This document shows positions 48,095 through 62,363 of a stretch of 64,000 bases of DNA, piece by piece (positions within the stretch are counted from its first letter, which is position 1; the number at the start of each line of letters is the position of its first letter). Origin of the DNA: Eutypella sp. D-1 (taxonomy: Eukaryota; Ascomycota; Sordariomycetes; Xylariales; Diatrypaceae); the NCBI GenBank assembly GCA_023313575.1, contig JAJTTP010000004.1:1736001-1800000 (forward strand). Reading direction: 5' to 3'. Made by a program: the position numbers and the translations under genes. The notes under the pieces were generated by a model. It saw only the letters and a list, made by a program, of their open reading frames with translations. It did not search any database and was not told the DNA's origin.

Positions 48095-50185
48095 AGGGTA
48101 CGGTACGTAACAGACGATTAAAGATGGATGCATAGATGAGAAAACATATGAAGTGGAAGTATGGTGGTGTAATGGGTGACGATGGGCTTATTATCAAAAA
48201 CAAAGTCACCATCAAATCTTCTACATACATTGGCCGTCTCCCTTTTTTCCCTATCTCTCGTATCGTCGCTTCCCTTCCATTCGCTTCCTCTTAAAAATCT
48301 GACTGTACTGCATTTTTCTACTGAATCCCTACCTACTAAGTATTAGTAGCCACCCCCCACCTCTCTCTACGTGCGTTTTTGTTGCGCGCGTGCAGACACG
48401 CAGGCAGGGACTGTGTGAGATGAGATATCCTTGCTTTTTTGTTACTTGATTTGTACGTCTGTGGTAAAGTAGAGTACCGTAGGTGGTCGGGTGCCCAGGT
48501 ATATAGGTATATGGTTGGTGGTGTACTCTGTAGTGGTGGTGGTGGTCTATCCGGACTATTTATACCAGCTATACCTACCTACCTACCTATCTGAAGTAAG
48601 TATGCAGGTGTCGTGAAACACGAACAAAAGCAGCCCACCCCTTCTTCCCCCCAAAGTCCCGCGCCCCCCGAACTGAACCGATCATCTACATATGTACCAG
48701 GTAAAGGAAGGGACCTCAGTTAACACCTTGACACCGTACTATGCGTGAAGGTCTGGTTAAACTGATAAGAGAATAGATACAAGAGGTAGACAGATAAGCG
48801 TTGACTCCTACCGACCAGATACCCGGAGGATTGGGGGGGGATGGGGGGGGGGGGGGGGGGGGACGGATACTGAATATCATATTTCGTCCATGGAAAGTTT
48901 TAAAAGGGTTTCTCATCCCGCCCGACCCGACCCGACCCTGCTACATATATATCTCTCTACCTACATATTGGATGTAGTAGGTAGGTAGATATTGGGTCCA
49001 GCTTGGCTAACTTATATGATCCCAATGACGTCAAACGTCTCTCTGAGATCGATCTACATACATCTTAGGTAGGTACACTAATTACCTCTTTAAGTAACTA
49101 ATCAACCCCCTACCAAATCAACCAGTCTTATTATACCTGTGTTAGTTAGGTATGTAGTTAGTTAGTTAGTTAGCACCCGTCAGGCGGTCCCCAACGAAAC
49201 GGAAACCATCCATTTAGTAAGTAGGTAGGTAATAAGTTGTCAAAGTTGTACTTAGTTACTTGCATCTGCTTAAAAACAGAGACTCGAAGTTCCCCGGGGG
49301 CTAATCTCTAGCGCTTATGGGCTTATGTAGAGGCATCTATGTATACTTCCTAGGAGGTATGCATGTCATATTGTCACCAAGGTTAACCCCCCGAAGCAGC
49401 TGAGCAGGCAGGTATGAAGAGAATACTTGACATCTACGTGTGTACTTACTTATCGGCACGATCTGAACTACATTGGACTGGACTGGACTGGACTGGGCAT
49501 GTGTTTACTCTTATTTATTTCCTCGGCGCAAAAGGCTCGACTTTTAGTTTTCTTTCGGGTGCTTGGTTCAGTAGAGAGGTCGGTAGGTAGGTAGGCAGGT
49601 TGATGGGAAGGAGGAAGCTGCGAAGTAAGGGGGCCTTCAGGAGACATAATATGTGATGTAGCCCGTAGATGTACAAGTGGGAAAAAAAAGAAAAGGGGGT
49701 GCTCCTAGCCATCTTTACATGTATTAATGAAGAAGAAAGAAAACACGCCTCCATCCTTATCCCCGTCCCTGCTCGAATAAACGTCGCAGCGTCGCCAAAA
49801 GCCTCCACCACCGGGCGTCTTCTTCGATCACGATGAACACCCCGGGATGGAAGAGTTCACAATATAGTAATTTCGACAATGGCCTAAGTTCGATGCTGAT
49901 GAGTATGTCACAATTAGCGATGGCCGGCACCCACGTGCCGAGGCTGAAGTATGTCTCCTCGTCAAAAATAATCTCGACGGCAACATGATGCTCATCGTAG
50001 GCTCGAACCGAAGGCGATATATTTCGAAAGCTGGGTCCGTCTCTTCTTGTCGCCTGTCGTCAGCCCATATGGACCAAAAGGCTGGTGGACAAAAGGAGTA
50101 TCGGGGTGCTGTACTTGTCAAGAAGTACTTCCGGGTCCAAAGAAAAACAACTGCTAGCGTGTCAAAGTTCCTGTTCTAAAGGGTA
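46925..50185. other. Intergenic, 3.3 kb
   Basis: Without a supported gene. A GA dinucleotide run lies at 48071–48094, a 20-nt G homopolymer at 48843–48862, an A-rich stretch at 47928–48015 and TTAG ×4 at about 49155–49175. The left 300 bp hold the RNase H1 promoter. Frames such as 47852–48230 (minus) are low-complexity. Confidence 0.4.
48843..48862. repeat. 20-nt G homopolymer
   Basis: Uninterrupted G20, preceded by G8-A-T. Length in a read-based assembly is unreliable here. Confidence 0.85.
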
Positions 50186-51742
50186 TTATGCATGGACGTG
50201 AGGGTTGACGGCCAGGCCCTCGACACTATCGGCCTCCCACTCCCAGCCCAACATGCTCCAGTTGAGCTCCTTGCGCCAGTGAAGGCCGAGACCCTGACCC
50301 CCTCCGCACGAATCACGCCCACAGGACGTCGTGCCTCCGCACAGGTCGTGGCCACGATCCTCCGAGCTCATCCCTCCCGTCAGGGGCATCCTGTGGCGGA
50401 ACACGATTCTGCCCATCCGGGAATGCAGGATGGCCATCGCACACATAGTACACGGCTCGTGTGTCATGTACAGCTCGAGTTCATGACACAAGTAACCATC
50501 GGGACATGGGTGGTCAAGCTCGAATATTTGTTGCTCGTCGTCCAATAGCGGTTTATCCTGGAATGCCTCGAATTCCATGACCTGTGCGGTGCTAGGTGAC
50601 CTCTGCTCTGCCCTTACCAGTTTCTGTGCCACCATGCTGATAGCCCTCAATGCCGCGTGAGCCATGGGATTCCCAGTGTGGCCGATCCTATCTTGCTGGT
50701 GCCATCTAGCATCAGCGGCGACAGCCACGAGCTTCACAGTCTCCTTGGCTTCGGCTTCGGGATTGGTGCTATCCACATTCTGGGTGTCCGTCCCCGCATT
50801 ATCCGAGTTGGCCTGGTCTACACCAGTGGCCCCCATGTCCTCCTGCCCATCAAGCTTAGAGGTTTCATCATTTGGGCCGTCGAGCATTTTAGGATCATCC
50901 TGCGTCTCACCGGGGACAGATGGATCCACCTTCGCGGCGGCTGACTTTCCGACGTCGGGCTTTCCAGGAACTGTACGGCGGACGATAACAGCACCGATGG
51001 GTTCCCCGTATCCTGCCTTCTGGGCCTTTTTGGCAACCTTGTGAGCCAAGGACATCCAGATCGAAGCATCGCGGGACACCGTTGCTGTGGTTCGACAGAT
51101 ATTGCTCGGATGGGGGCCCAGAGGGTTGTTCTTCCTGTAGACGGTTTGCCAGAACTGCTGTGACCACATATTTGCCTGGACCTGGGACGTGGGAGCCAAC
51201 AGCGGAACTGGTATGATTGCCACAAAGATGTCATCCCTAATGCCATCGATGGTGGCGAGTTGTCGCACCAGTTCTTCATAGGAGATCTCATCCTTGAGTC
51301 CGAGCATAATGTAAAGCCAATTGGCTTTTCCGGTGTGGAGAGCTCGTCCTCCTTCTTCATTCATAAACTGCACCTTCAAGTGAGACGGAAGATCAGTAGG
51401 CTTCGAGCACCGACGCAAGTGAGGAAGGTTTTTAGCCGCATCGTCACCGGCGAGAGCCCGTGCAACACTAGCGGAGAAGAAAAGTTAGTTAATCACAAAC
51501 ATTCTTCTGCAAGTCATCATCGACGAGATAGCAAAGGGATAGCAAGGGAGGACGTACTTTACCACATCATTGGTATATCTTTGGGGCGCTCGCGTAATGT
51601 ATGCCTGGCCGAGGGAGAGGTTATCCCGCAGCTCGAGGGTTGTCTTGAGGGGCACCAGGGTTCCTAAATCAATATTTGGCGGAAGGATCCGTCTCGAGAC
51701 GGGGTCGAGAGTCTCGACCACTTCCCTCATGGAATCGCTCAT
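50186..51742 (-). CDS. TAD3: tRNA-specific adenosine-34 deaminase, non-catalytic subunit Tad3
   Basis: Partner of Tad2 in converting A34 to inosine in tRNA anticodons. Two exons, 51742–51558 and 51467–50186, give 488 residues. The cytidine-deaminase fold is at the C-terminal side: the zinc His is in NPMAHAALRAI and the two zinc cysteines in MTHEPCTMCAMAILHSRMGR. The position after the His and Ala that is Glu in active deaminases is Ala here; Tad3 orthologues lack this Glu (Val in yeast), so loss of catalysis is expected. An acidic, Asn/Asp-rich loop (about residues 230–300) is inserted before the zinc His. The N-terminal part (RQLATIDGIRDDIFVAIIPV, SIWMSLAHKVAKKAQKAGY) is the Tad3-type substrate-binding region. 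ATG 51742 opens the frame (MSDSMREVVETLDPVSRRIL). Confidence 0.93.
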
Positions 51743-54700
51743 AGCGGAAACCTGCAGTAAGGTGGCAAGCCGTGGTATTTGGCGAGGCTTATTTGACCGG
51801 GAACAGCAAGCAAGTATCAGGACAGGTTAGACGGGTTCGATTTCTTTAGATTTGGGATCAACAGATTAGACGAATGGTCAGATAGTCAGTTTAGACAGAC
51901 AAACAGAAGGGCAGAAAGATAGATAGCGAATCTTATTCGTCTGGCGAAAGAAACGGCTTTCAGCTGATCTTCCTATTTCTTCTGGGTCAAATGAGGTAGT
52001 ATTGAAGGTTGGGAATCCAAACGATCGAGACCGGGGCGCTCCAGAACATGGCGCCTAGAGATCACCTGGGTAAGTAGATAGCGTAGGCGAGAACTATAGG
52101 GACCTCGAGAATTCAGGTGAAGGTGGAGGTGGTAAAGGAGTGTCGGAAGGTCAAGAGAACTTTGTTGAACTTTACTGAAGAGGGAAAGAAGAGGGAAGGA
52201 CTAAGGGCGAGGTTCAAGGACCTGGCTTAGAAGTTGGGGGAAGGAGAGGATGCGAAATGAAAGGTACCAATTCAGGAAACAAGCTTGGAAGCATCTATGG
52301 ATCCGAGTCAATACCGCAGGCAGGTGCGAACCAGACAGACAGGCTATGCTGTTCCCAAGGTTGTTCCCCCAAGGTCAACTAAGAAAATGATGCCTCAATG
52401 TTTCAAGAAAACATCGACAAGATATCACGGAAATATCTGGGTTCCTAGAGAAGGCCGGGTATGCGCGCACAATCGTCGAGAGATCGTGTATCAAGTATGG
52501 AGGGATCGATTGTTGGTTATGACTGTCGACGAGGAAAAAAAGAGTGAATTCATCATACACCGGCTGTGGTTTCCGGTGAATATAGTCGGTATGTATTACC
52601 TAGCGTTCTAGGCTGCCTGAGCATTCCAATGTTCCAATTCACCTGAGCACCTTGGTAATTGTCGTCGCCTGGCTGTCATTAATTAATCTCGTGGGTCAGT
52701 AGCAGCTGGAAATGGACGAGTAAGGAAAGACTGCGGGTGGTTTGTAAGGACGACGACGCCTACCCAGAGGCATGAAGTAGAATAAAGTTCAATGGGGTCC
52801 CACTTGCCACAATAGTTATCACCAGTCGCGGTTGCATTTACGTTCGAATTCCTTATCGATAATCTCATAGTACCAGTACTACCATACACCTAAATATGTA
52901 CAAATGTGATGCCCGCCAGTACCTCCAGGGCTGTAAACGTGCTAGCATACATAAGTACCTACTTAGTAATATCTACCTAGTCCCAGCATGCCTGGGTAAC
53001 ACCTGCCTGCCCAGCATGCCCAGTCTACCTGCTAAAGCTTCGAATGCCTGCATATGTATATCGAATTACTACCTTATGGCAAGTACCCAGATACATCATC
53101 AGCCGGGCTAGGTCCTCAAGTCCTTTAGTGGATTTAGCGGGGTCGGAAGGTCCCTGGAAAATCGGCAAGGACGATTCAAAGTGGGTCAGGGGTCCAATCT
53201 ACATACATTACACCGGCTCATGATCTGCGCCATGACGCCATAACGTACCTTCAGCCCTGAGACATATGAGGTTATGTCAGGTCTATAGGCATGGATACAT
53301 AAGTGCACTAAAACGGCTGTTTCAATCGATGCTAATAAATGCGGTACTTCTCAGGTACATGAGAGGTTCACAGAATGGATCTTCCATGATGAGGAAAATA
53401 CTAGTCTCCCCCAGTCTGACCTCATATCATTCCGGATGACATGTACGCACTTGCGGATATACAACGCACGTTTTCTCAAGAGTCATACTATGGTGGGTTC
53501 ACGATCTGACTAGCCAACGGCCTGATGGGACCATCCGAATTCTTTTTTCTCTCTTTCTTTCTTTAACATAGCCGCTGAAGCACCGAGCCCAATGATAAAA
53601 ACAAGGCTGCCAAGTTGCTTAATTTCCGGCCCAACTAGCAAGGTCAGCCAGTGAGATCTAGCCGAAGCAAAGCCGCCGTTCGATCTTCGGTCTTCGGGAA
53701 ACGCCTCCCTTCTGTTCGCTGCCCGAGGCCGCTGTCGCCACTTTGCCACCCGGGCGGAAAGATGTTAGCCTCGCGGAGCGCCGAAGAATCGGGTCGGGTC
53801 GTCGCCTGCCCACCTATCGGGTCCTAGTACGCGGAGCATTCTTTCAGCTAAAAAGCTAGCTGAGTAGCTAGTCAGGGGGAAGCTTATTATTCGGCATGCG
53901 ATTGCCTCTCGTCACGCCACAGACTAGTCATTAGGCTGGGAATGTGGGCATTACACATCCAATACGTATGCAACGTTGTATAGTTATTCGCTATTGATTA
54001 AGGCGGAGGAAGGTGACCTCCGAGGTCATGTGACGATGGCCCAACTAAATTGCATGGTGGTGCAACTCAACACTGAGAACCAAATATGTACGATCGTGGA
54101 ATGGGCCAGAGGACTCGGGAGTCTGTCCTGTCTGTGTGTTGGAGGCCACCCGGTTCTCCTGGTGAGTTCCCTACGAGCCATCGTGTAGCAGTAATCTACG
54201 TTCTCCGGGGGCCTAAGAGTAGCCGCCTGCCTCGCATTTCACCATTCTCTGGTTCCCGGATGTATAGCTACATTCTTACGATTTTGATTTCTATACCCAC
54301 CGCCCAAGTGGCCATATCGAGTTAATCCTAGGGATGTACGTGAGCGCGGCTTCAGCCTTCCGGCTAGTCTTGTTGTATGGACATCTAAGATAGCGGCCAA
54401 GGCTTGTTAGATAATCACAAACCCACACACATCCTGAAGCACTTGCTTATTCTTAGGACCGCTGCCTCTTACGCGCCAAGATAGCCTATCTACCTGGCCT
54501 ACTTGGATGACAGGTACCCCCCTTTCTGGCCACCCTTCCTCAACGCCATGGATAAATACAAACTCAGCCCCCGCCATCCCCACCTGTTGAGGCGCCGTCA
54601 TAATCTGCAGCAACACCACTACTCCCCAGGCACAACAGGAGCCTGGTCATCTACCTTCATCTTACGCCCTTTGCGGAAACGATAGTCTGGAGAGTTGTAT

Positions 54701-57700
54701 GCCGGGAATAGCCACGGTGTGGCGGGATTACCTTGGAAGGGGCCCGGAGTTCCGATCGTGTGGGTATGTAAACCTATAGAGGGCATTTGCGTAGTCCATG
54801 CCGATAATCAACCTGAACCGTCATCTCTGATTATAAATGCAGGGAGACTCGGGGTCGGATACTACCTTGGCTCACATAGAATATATAGTGGAGTAGTCTT
54901 CTAGCGTGGTATATAGATAATAGGGGAATAAACACCCCGAGGAAAGAGGGTTTAGGGCTTAGGTTAACGAGCGAGACTCCGGAAGGGTGAGATACTGATG
55001 ATACAAGAAGGGGCGAGAAATGGGCGGGCGATTACGGTGTATGGATGCTATTTTGTGTACTCGGCCAAGAAACTATGGCAATGCGGTCGATGGGCGGATA
55101 ATAATTTGGTTCGCGTCACAGAGCAAAATCGATACAGTCGCTCGACCGTTGCGTCCGAGGTAGATCAGGGCAAGATACACATCTAAAATCTAGGCCTTGG
55201 CACATTGCCGCGCTGCTGCGACTGGCTTTCTCAGGGACCGACCGTTTCTGTGTATTACTTATCCATCTATGATCTATGCCCCCGAGTAGAAGATGTGAGG
55301 ATGCGGTCCCCATCCTCTGATGTATACAGACGGTGACGACGGACCCACGGCCCACCGTTCTGTCCGGCTACCAACGATCCGTCGACGGGGCCGAGTGGCG
55401 CATGCATCCGCTGCGAGGCATCCAAGGCATATCTACCAACGCGTGGATAGCCGGCCCCGATGTTTATTCCGGGGGCAAGGCTGACCCCGGAGGAGGCGAG
55501 GATATATCTGGGGAATTGCGATCGATCGCCGCCGTCACCGACACCGTCGGTGAGACGATTCGGCCCACCATCGCAGATGGGAACGGAGATATGAAACGGT
55601 CTGGACGGCGCGTATTATACTATTATGCATACGATAGACAGATATCTCTACGTATGTGTACGCCGGTTCCATCAACCATGCAGTCCACCGTTCCCCACAC
55701 CAGCATGGGGCAAAGATTGGTCCCTTGGCTAACCGGAGTTGGGTACATGACAGGCGCAGGAGTTCTGGGCAAACCATGCCGTATATCCCATTATCCTAGA
55801 GTTAGCTATCCCATCTAATCATGGCATCAAGGGCATTCATATTTCGAACGAACTTGCAGCATCTGCTGCAGCAGTAGCATTAACGAAACGTACTAGGTAT
55901 GTATACATAAGTTCCGTACCGCTTACACCTTAAGGAAGCATGTAGTAGTAGTAGTAGTAATAGTAATAATAATCCAAGTTTATTCATGACCGTACATAAG
56001 CATGCAACACCCGCAGTAGCGTCGTAGCGCCACTTCATCCTACCTACGAGACCCCCCTGGAGACTAAAGTATCCAAGATAGACCTAACATGCATGATGAG
56101 GCGCCTTGACAGGCTGGGCTGCACTGGCGAGCGCAAGGCCGCAGTAGGGCTTGCATACGACCCAGTAAGGATGAAGGAGAGGAGGGTAAGTAAGCATGTG
56201 AAAAGATGAAAGAAAGAGACTAGGTAGAAGATTCAAGGTTAGGACTGAGCAATTTGGTGGAAAGAAACTGTCATCAAAGTGATGGCATGGCACGATAGCA
56301 CTACTGCGCTGATACTGCCTGTTGTTATTACTACCCGTCCCAAATCATTTTCTCTATATTTGAAGGCCACACTGTGGCTAAATACTTCGTCACTCGTTAT
56401 AAGGAGACTTGGGAGAGGATTGAGGACGCTCAGGCCTGTGGTGGCCCTCTCATTACACATAGATATCCTGGGGGAACACCTACATCGGCGGTCCGTAGTC
56501 AGCCCAGATTCGGATTCAGGTGAATAATTACTTCAACTAGTACTTTCCTTATTGGTACAAGGTCGAGTTGGCTGGCAACCTATGGCTATACATATTAGGG
56601 GGAGGGAACTTCTATTATTCCCTGCACGAACCGGGGTGTAAAGGGAGGGGTGGTGGGGGGAGAGCTCCATGTTCGCTCCCGCGGGATAAGCTCCCCCTAC
56701 ATACATATCCGGCCAACCACTAGGTACATACTTTCGCTGACGCCGCCCCCCTCTATGTATGTACGTAGATACCCTCATCCACAGTCCATTTTCGGAAGGG
56801 GCACAAACGCCTAAGAAAAGCTTGTATGCGGAGCCCTTTTGGGGGGGATCTCCTTTCCTTCGCCCACGCCAAGGTCTTGGATTTTCCAATCGCAGCTGGC
56901 GAGCGAGTGTCGATCTATGCAATTAGGGTAGGTTAAGTAAGGTATGTAGACATGCGCATACATAGGCAGATTCGTGCGCATGTAACTCAAGTATGTAGGG
57001 TAGGCGCGTCAGCTGGGGGAATATATTGAAAGGGAAGTTGGAAGAGAAGAGGGAGAGACCTAACGTGCAGACATCCAGAGCCCCCTGCCTGTATGCTACA
57101 GAATAAGCTTGAGATGGCCGATAGCCGCCGGATCTGGTATTTCTAAGAAAGCGTTCCTTCCGCTGCTGCCGCCATCTCGCCTACCCCTCCCCCCGCGGTC
57201 CCCGTCAAGCCCGTCTGGTAGACAGGTAAGACCGGTGCTTGCGGTGGTAGATGATTCTAAGCCAAACCTTTTTAGATCTATTTAACCCAGCGCACTTATG
57301 TGGAGATATTTCATAAATGGATGGATGGATATACGGTAGGATGTAGCAGCTACCAGCATTCAAGTCCGAAGACTTAAGATCCTTCATCAAGTAATGTGAC
57401 GCGGTGATCACGGATATCAGAGCTGGCAGAGTTGTATTTGCGCAGTTACTAGATACCTGCCAGCTTGTCAGCCCGACACTAGACAGCCGCATCTCGATCC
57501 CAGTGGTTTGGGTTCGAATCTCATCGGCCGATGTGAGATGTGCACGTCGGTCGATTTGTGTGCGAGTTTGCTAGGGGGGGGAGGAGGGTTCCGTACTGTG
57601 CATCTAGAACTACTTAGACCAGCTAGTAGTTTGGCAGTAAGTGGTGTTTGGGATGGTTCAGAACTCAGCAACTTACTGGGCCTATTGCTTCCAGGGTGAA

Positions 57701-60700
57701 TGAATGGTGTCAATATTATGTACGCACCAAGTACATGCCAAGCGAGCATCAATCAGCATTCCCTCTAGAAATACTAATCAAGGTACACATACACTATCAT
57801 CAGCCATCGGCACTACCACCACTATCATCATCATTGTCACATCAAAATTGGCACATGGCTATACCCCGCAAAAAAACACCCGCCGTCTGGCCGTCTGAAA
57901 TCCTCACTTTATGTCCTTGACTTAAGATCACCGTTTAGCGAGGACCCGTTCTCGCCGCCGCGGACGTTCCGCCGGCAGGCTGGATTCTAACTAAATCCAT
58001 AATAACCCAATCCACCTTCAGCAATTATACATGTAGTAGCATCTTAAGTGGTAGGTATTAAGTAATGTCAGGTATGTGGGATTACTTACCTGGTTTGCCT
58101 GGATGCAGACCTGCCTACCTGCACTAGTTAAGGTTATGTTGCAAATCCTCGGGTGGTGATGACAGTTCTGTTTGAGTAACTCAAATTGCTATCAAATTAC
58201 TGGTATGCATTGGCATTGTAATTGGTAAGGTAACACCTGGTTTAGTAGCCGACTTCGGTCGCCCTATCGTTTTTGTCTTAGAAACAGATACGACAAAGAA
58301 CTGGAACCAAAACCCGCCGCTGGCTAAAAAACCAAATTTGCACGTCCATCCATCAGGCCAAACAATTGACTAAATCCGCTACTAAGAGTAAATCTACATG
58401 CCTACTAGCAACTGGCAACCTGGTAGTTGGCCCTACGATCTAGGGACGTAGTATAAGTTTGCCAATCTAGATGGCCATAGTAAGTCATTGTAATAATTAC
58501 ATACCCCGCGAGTGGCATCGGCGGTGGCATTATTGGCATTTGCACGTCCGTGTCCGTGTCTCCAGCGGGCGCTGGGGATATCCCGTGGAGAAAGGCCGAT
58601 TGTGTCCAGGAGCCCGTAACGTGACGTCTTCTTGATGAAAGGAGATACACAGAGCACCTCACCGGGCTATTACGAAGACGCCGCCCGTCTTGGCGATTGA
58701 AATTGTGTCTCGCGGTACTCGATATCTCATACTATTTAAACACAAACAACATCGACGACGTCTTGGGTGGCTTATGACAGGTTGGAGTTCTTGGCGGCAA
58801 TTACACCGCCAAGCTCTGCCACTCCCGTCGACATATCACCGCGCCGCTCTTGGCGGGGGGCGACAGTCGCCGTCTGCCGTTCTTTGAATGGAGTACAGAG
58901 ATACATAGTACAGTAGGCGTTGAGACATGCATCATTGTTAGGGAAACAGAACTGACAAATAAGCCTCTGGAGAGGTGATCGTCCATGGATGAGGTGGGTT
59001 TATACGTGGGACTGGCGAGCTGGGGACCCTTCTTTTTTCGTTCTTTTTGGCATTTCTTGTCTTAGTCTATCAAACGGCCAAGCCTTATAGCCTTGTCCGA
59101 TAGTTGCTCAACCCTCTCTATAACTATTTGCTAGGCAAAGTACATACCTAGACTACTAGGTAGATCTTGAGGAGATCCTACCTTGCCTCCACAGACAGTA
59201 TGCAAGGCCTCTCTAACTTCATCGCATCCTTTGAGATCCGGATCGCTTGCATTGCTGGCATGGTACATGCGAATCGAATGGTAAGACAAGAATGTTGCGA
59301 ATTCACACATTCACACACCGAGTCCTAACCCCTCGGATCCCAAGTCGGCGACTCTCGCTCCGGTAGCAAACCCTGGTCAAAACCAAAAAGCCTCAGCTTA
59401 TAGATAGTCAATAACGACAAGTCGCAAACAAAGAAAGCAACCTACTAAAGACTCCATTCTATCCTACCTATCCTGCCCATTTCATCTTTGTCTGTCCGCT
59501 TACCGAGCAGCGACAAGTCGTACAGGGAGGTAGGGGTCTTGGTCCGCGTCCCTCGTCCCCGTGGGGGTAATACGTCCTTTGATGGGCTGGGGAATAAAAG
59601 GGTAAGGATGTCCTAGATGAGCCAGCCATGTCCGCTGGGAGATCCTGAAGCCAGCCCAACATCGATAACCTCCACTACCCAAGGCATGTACTTACTCGCT
59701 TTGCCTGCTTTCCTTCGGCAGTACTTTCTGATTGTGTCGCCCTCGATGCTGGTGGATGCCCAGTTGAGGGGCGTCTTGATTGGCCCTCTGGCTGGTATGA
59801 CATGACAGGAGGTCATGAGGGTAAGGAAGGTACTTATGTAGGTAGGCACCTGGGTTGTTATTAGAGGACGAGATTACACCTCTGGATTTCGATATCGTGT
59901 GTGATTACTCTGGTCGAGACGGCTCAAACTGCCTGCCTGAGAGACACACATCTTTGGCTTGTTGGCTGTCGGCGAAACTGGGGTACAAAGGCTGATAGGG
60001 GCTGTTGTTGAGGGGTTGAATTATGTACATACATCACATACAATAGCAACAACCCTGGATTGATGAGGTACTCCCAACAGCACCAGGGAAGCTTCAAAGA
60101 TAAGCACAATACTCAGGTAGACAATAATAGGAGGAAGGCCATTAAGCAAGTTATTGAGGAAGGTCACCGAGGAGGCAATTGATGCCGCAGCCTGTCTGCT
60201 TCCAGATGACCTAGGTTGACTGCCACTAAGTCGCAACCATGGCAGCGGTTTTGTCATCTGCCCTCGCATACATATACACGCCCTTCATCCCCCCCTATCC
60301 CGCTCACTTATAACATCTCGGTTCTAGAGCAGCCGTTAACACGAATAGAGAAACAAACCAACACACAATATTCCAGCCGCGAAGTAGAATTCCGTTCTTA
60401 ACTTGGAAAAGTCACACTCCTTTAATTACTCTTGGCTCTTTACCCTCTCGTACTCTCTTAGCATCCGTGCCAAGGCTTGGATCAATACCGATCCAACTGT
60501 TGAGCCACACAACTCCCGTCGCTTCGTCGTCGTCGGCGCTGTCGAGGTGGCAGGTACATGGCAGCCTGCTCAACTTGGACAATATATAATTTCTCGAAAC
60601 TACATTAGGCTTGGCAAGTCACCATCTCGTCGCCAAGCAGACGCAAGAGCCTCTTGGCAAAGACCACGGCTGCGACACCCCATTGCGGACGGACAATAAC

Positions 60701-61371
60701 TACGGACAAGACAGCAAAGCCAAAAGAGAAGAAGGGCTTGATCAGACACGACGGCAAAAGGGGGCAACCTGCGAAACATAGATACATACGCACCTCGCCT
60801 CTGCATCCACATTCACGAGTACAAATTTACATACATACAAGGCTGTGAATGTTCCTACTATTATGTTGTAAGTCTCCGTACAACACGGAGTATTACCACC
60901 TGATTCATAACATAATCCACTTTCTGGGCCAACTTTCGCATCATAAAACCCCCACTGCGGTCATCGGGGTTACGTTGCGTCGCTTTGTCCACTTCGGGGG
61001 TTGCGAGGAGATATATATACATACCTCGACTACCTACCTGCCTGCCTACCAGACAAGCGACAATCAGTCAAGTCAGACAAACATACAGTATACATCATCC
61101 AACAACATACGGCATAACTAACAACGCTTCCTCGGAGATCTCCCTACCTCGAGTCTTGGAAATCAAACAATCCTTAACGGTGCAGCCAGCCTACCGAATT
61201 CGCTCTACAAATCGCAGCCCGGTTTACAACTTCCCCCAATCGAACCAGTCGGGCAAAGCGCTACCACCGCGGTGGAAAAAAGTTCGACTTGCCCGCACGC
61301 ACAAGCCAGAGACGTCCAGAACGGGAAAGCGAACCACCTATTTATGGGGGTTTAGCTCCCCATTCGAGGAA

Positions 61372-61430
61372 CCACCAAGAGTCAACCAAGAGTCACCAAG
61401 AGCCACCAAGAAGCACCAAGAGCCACCAGG
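61372..61430 (+). repeat. 10-bp tandem repeat (consensus AGYCACCAAG)
   Basis: About six imperfect tandem units of roughly 10–11 bp, seen directly. In one frame it gives a run of Glu/Pro/Arg/Thr codons, but there is no supporting gene. Confidence 0.7.
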
Positions 61431-61917
61431 TCAAGCCCTGGACTGATCTAAGCTTTTCCGAGTGGCTTGACTCAGGTAGCTTATACCGTTGATCCCTGCC
61501 GGACCCTCCCACAGTTGGCAGTCAAAGTCAACAATAGTGGCCCCCATCCTCCCCCCTCCCCCAATTCCGCCCCCTGGTGCTCCTCTCCGCTACCGGCGTC
61601 ACCCGGTGGAGCCGTTGACGCAGTTAAAGAGGGTACAAGGGGACTTTCCATTAGTTAAAACTTTAAAAACGAAAGGAAAGAAGCGAACGCAGCAAACCAA
61701 ACGAAGAAAGGAAGGGGGGTTCGCCTCGCCTCGCGAAGAGACAGCACCTCCAAAAAAAAAAAAAAAGCGCCGAAAGAGGGACCTAGCTGGAAAAGCCCAG
61801 AAGACACCTAAAGGCAGCCCTGGAGACCCTAAAGCAGGTCTAGCGTTGCACCTGCACATGCTTTTCAGGGTCCCGGAAGCTCGGGGTTGCCCTGCATCAT
61901 CATATCTGATCATACGC

Positions 61918-61948
61918 TACATACATACATACATACATACATACATAC
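61918..61948. repeat. ACAT tetranucleotide microsatellite
   Basis: About eight perfect ACAT units in non-coding DNA. Confidence 0.9.
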
Positions 61949-62363
61949 CTTCCAAGCCTACATACGGTAGTAGGCAGGTGTACTGTAGGTACTTGCCAGC
62001 TTGTCTAACCTCCAAGGTACGTGGAGTCTCTTTTTGATTTTACTTTTTCTTCTCAATCCAAGTGCGTTGAGTCGCTGCCCTGCTAGATATACATACGATA
62101 TACATACCTAGCATCTCGCGCTAATAAAAAGAAGAAGTGGATACAGGGCTAAGTACCTGGGCAGCAACAGCTTGCCGGGTGGGAACCTTCAAGGTTTACC
62201 TCCTAAGTAAGACCACATTGTACGGAGTACCACGTACTACGTAGATACTACGTACCCAGGTACAGCCGCACAACGGCACCGGCCTACCGCAGCAGCACTT
62301 TAACGACTTTTAGGGTTAAGTACCTATCTACCTTACAGGTACATACCTACGACAACCACCACC

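Larger units (their letters stand above)
51743..62363. other. 10.6-kb region with no recognisable gene
   Basis: Balanced to AT-rich DNA with only short frames, most starting at non-ATG codons (for example 52285–52611 and 55333–55818). The dispersed CCTACCTA/TAGGTAGG motifs recur (for example 52957–52980 and 58060–58150). Simple repeats: AGT/AAT triplets at 55943–55972, ACAT ×8 at 61918–61948, and a 10-bp tandem repeat at 61372–61430. The first ~100 bp are the TAD3 promoter and the last 200 bp that of the His-rich gene. No transposase, reverse transcriptase or terminal-repeat pair was seen. Confidence 0.4.

Noticed and set aside
55333..55818. 161-codon plus-strand frame
   Set aside because: Begins at GTG, shows no family motif, and the opposite strand is open as well.
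57480..57545. GGTTCGAATCTC, resembling a tRNA B box
   Set aside because: No matching A box, no acceptor-stem pairing with upstream sequence, and a poor T-arm stem.
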